Of a DNA stretch of 64,000 bases, positions 63,006-64,000 are shown piece after piece. Under the pieces are notes generated by a model. It saw only the letters and a program-made list of their open reading frames with translations. It searched no databases and was not told the DNA's origin. The stretch covers positions 124,001 to 188,000 of the forward strand of contig NZ_JACABA010000002.1 in the NCBI RefSeq assembly GCF_013377015.1. Reading direction: 5' to 3'. The translations under genes and the position numbers were made by a program. Each line of letters begins with the position of its first letter. Position 1 is the first letter of the stretch. The DNA comes from Rhodopseudomonas sp. (GTDB taxonomy: Bacteria > Pseudomonadota > Alphaproteobacteria > Rhizobiales > Xanthobacteraceae).

Positions 63006-64000
63006 ATGACCAGCGCAGACCCGTCGGCCCCACCATTTGATCCGTCGATTGTCGAGCCGCGCGCCGGAAAACTGCGCGGGCTCCTGGCGCCGTTCGCGGT
63101 CGGCTTGGCGCTGCTTTCGGCGTTCCTGACCTTCGTGGTGCTGACAGGGCTGACCCGGATCGCGCCGACCCCCGACGTGGTGGTGACGTTCCTGCTGATC
63201 AACGCCGCCACAGTGCTGCTACTGGTGGTGATCATCGTCCGCGAAGTCTGGAAGGTGGTGCAGGCGCGGCGCAGAGGTCGCGCCGCCGCGAAATTGCACG
63301 TCCAGGTGGTGAGCCTGTTCTCGGTGATCGCGGTGCTGCCGGCGGTGCTGGTGTCGATCGTGGCCAATGTCACCATCGATCGCGGTCTCGACCGACTGTT
63401 CTCCGGCCCGACCCGGGCCGTGATCGAGAATTCGCTGATCGTGGCCAATGCCTATCTGCATGAACACGCCCAGATGATTCGCGGCGACATTCTGGGGATG
63501 GCCAACGACATCTCCAATGCCCGGCCGCTGTACGACCAGGACCGCCGGTCGTTTCGCGAATTCCTGACCGCGAGTGCCACGTCGCGCAATCTGCCCGGCG
63601 CGATGCTGATCGACAAGGACCGCAATATCCTGGAATCGGCGCAGACCGGCATCACCCGCGATTTCGATACCCCGGCGCCGGAGTTTCTCAGCAACATCAA
63701 CGCCACCGAGCCGCAGATTGCGGTTTTCATCGAAGCCAATTACGTCGCCGCGGTAATCCGGCTGCGCGCCTTCGACGACACCTTCCTGTACGTCGCGCGG
63801 CTGCTCGATCCGCGTGTGGTGTCGCAACTGCGCCAGACCCAGGCCAGCGTCGCCGAATATGCCGAGATCGAGGCGCGGCGACTCGGCGTCCAGGTCGCGT
63901 TCGCGCTGATGTTCACCGTGATCGCGCTGACCGTGCTGATGTCGTCGGTGCTGATCGGACTGAATTTCGCCAACTGGCTGGTGGCGCCGATCCGGCGCCT
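63006..64000 (+). CDS. ntrY: Nitrogen regulation sensor kinase NtrY (5' part, cut by the window edge)
   Basis: The frame from the ATG at 63006 stays open to the window end, giving 331 residues. Three early helices are visible (LLAPFAVGLALLSAFLTFVV, VVVTFLLINAATVLLLVVII and LFSVIAVLPAVLVSIVA), then a periplasmic sensing part and another helix (FALMFTVIALTVLMSSVLI). The stretch LHVQVVSLFSVIAVLPAV with TIDRGLDRLFS is typical of NtrY. The HAMP, PAS and kinase parts lie beyond the window, presumably followed by ntrX. Confidence 0.95.
   Translation, partial: MTSADPSAPPFDPSIVEPRAGKLRGLLAPFAVGLALLSAFLTFVVLTGLTRIAPTPDVVVTFLLINAATVLLLVVIIVREVWKVVQARRRGRAAAKLHVQVVSLFSVIAVLPAVLVSIVANVTIDRGLDRLFSGPTRAVIENSLIVANAYLHEHAQMIRGDILGMANDISNARPLYDQDRRSFREFLTASATSRNLPGAMLIDKDRNILESAQTGITRDFDTPAPEFLSNINATEPQIAVFIEANYVAAVIRLRAFDDTFLYVARLLDPRVVSQLRQTQASVAEYAEIEARRLGVQVAFALMFTVIALTVLMSSVLIGLNFANWLVAPIRR

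Overview
The window is high-GC chromosomal DNA from an alphaproteobacterium of the Bradyrhizobium/Rhodopseudomonas group (Nitrobacteraceae). Support comes from the fused ispDF gene, the dusB-ntrB-ntrC-ntrY order, a PopZ gene between tolC and valS, the aapJQMP amino-acid transporter, and several families of palindromic intergenic repeats typical of that group. Nearly all of it is ordinary core genome. I see no prophage, CRISPR array, intact transposon or classical defence island. The genus assignment is an inference from gene content, not a database match.

Layout, left to right. 1-1536: end of a biotin-dependent acyl-CoA carboxylase subunit and HMG-CoA lyase (leucine catabolism). 1557-4479 (minus): a TRAP transporter, dctP-dctQ-dctM. 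4771-7083: small secreted or cytosolic proteins (an MXKDX-repeat protein, a DUF6481-like protein, an FKBP isomerase, two unknowns). 7106-9778: a small islet bounded by a near-perfect direct repeat of the 3' end of tRNA-Arg(TCT), holding a chemoreceptor and decayed gene fragments. 10104-17506: alpha-2-macroglobulin plus penicillin-binding protein 1C. 17537-22314: a probable lipid A/LPS modification cluster (LpxO-like hydroxylase, GT39, PAP2 phosphatase, GT2, LAB-N protein). 22327-28364: cystathionine beta-lyase and the aapJQMP ABC transporter.

28597-36440 (minus): a small membrane protein, an unusual one-heme-motif exported protein, a YheT-like hydrolase, cysteine synthase, and an operon of FAD oxidoreductase, DUF1365 and cyclopropane-fatty-acid-synthase-like methyltransferase. 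36870-45866: a four-gene RND efflux operon (outer-membrane factor, adaptor, two RND pumps, MdtABC type). 45924-48188: tapT (DTW family), tRNA-Cys, small proteins and tRNA-Asn. 48363-54717: a Pcm-like methyltransferase, TolC, PopZ and ValS. 54879-58933: 3-methyladenine glycosylase, LipA, a RatA/Coq10-like protein, a CinA-type amidase and IspDF. 59145-64000: dusB, ntrB, ntrC and the 5' part of ntrY, the nitrogen-control block, cut by the window edge.

The most interesting points are: the tRNA-Arg-flanked islet with attachment-site geometry; an 85-bp palindromic repeat that lies in frame inside pbpC; the lipid A cluster with an LpxO-like hydroxylase next to lipid-linked glycosyl transfer genes; and the uncharacterised exported protein with a single CxxCH motif.
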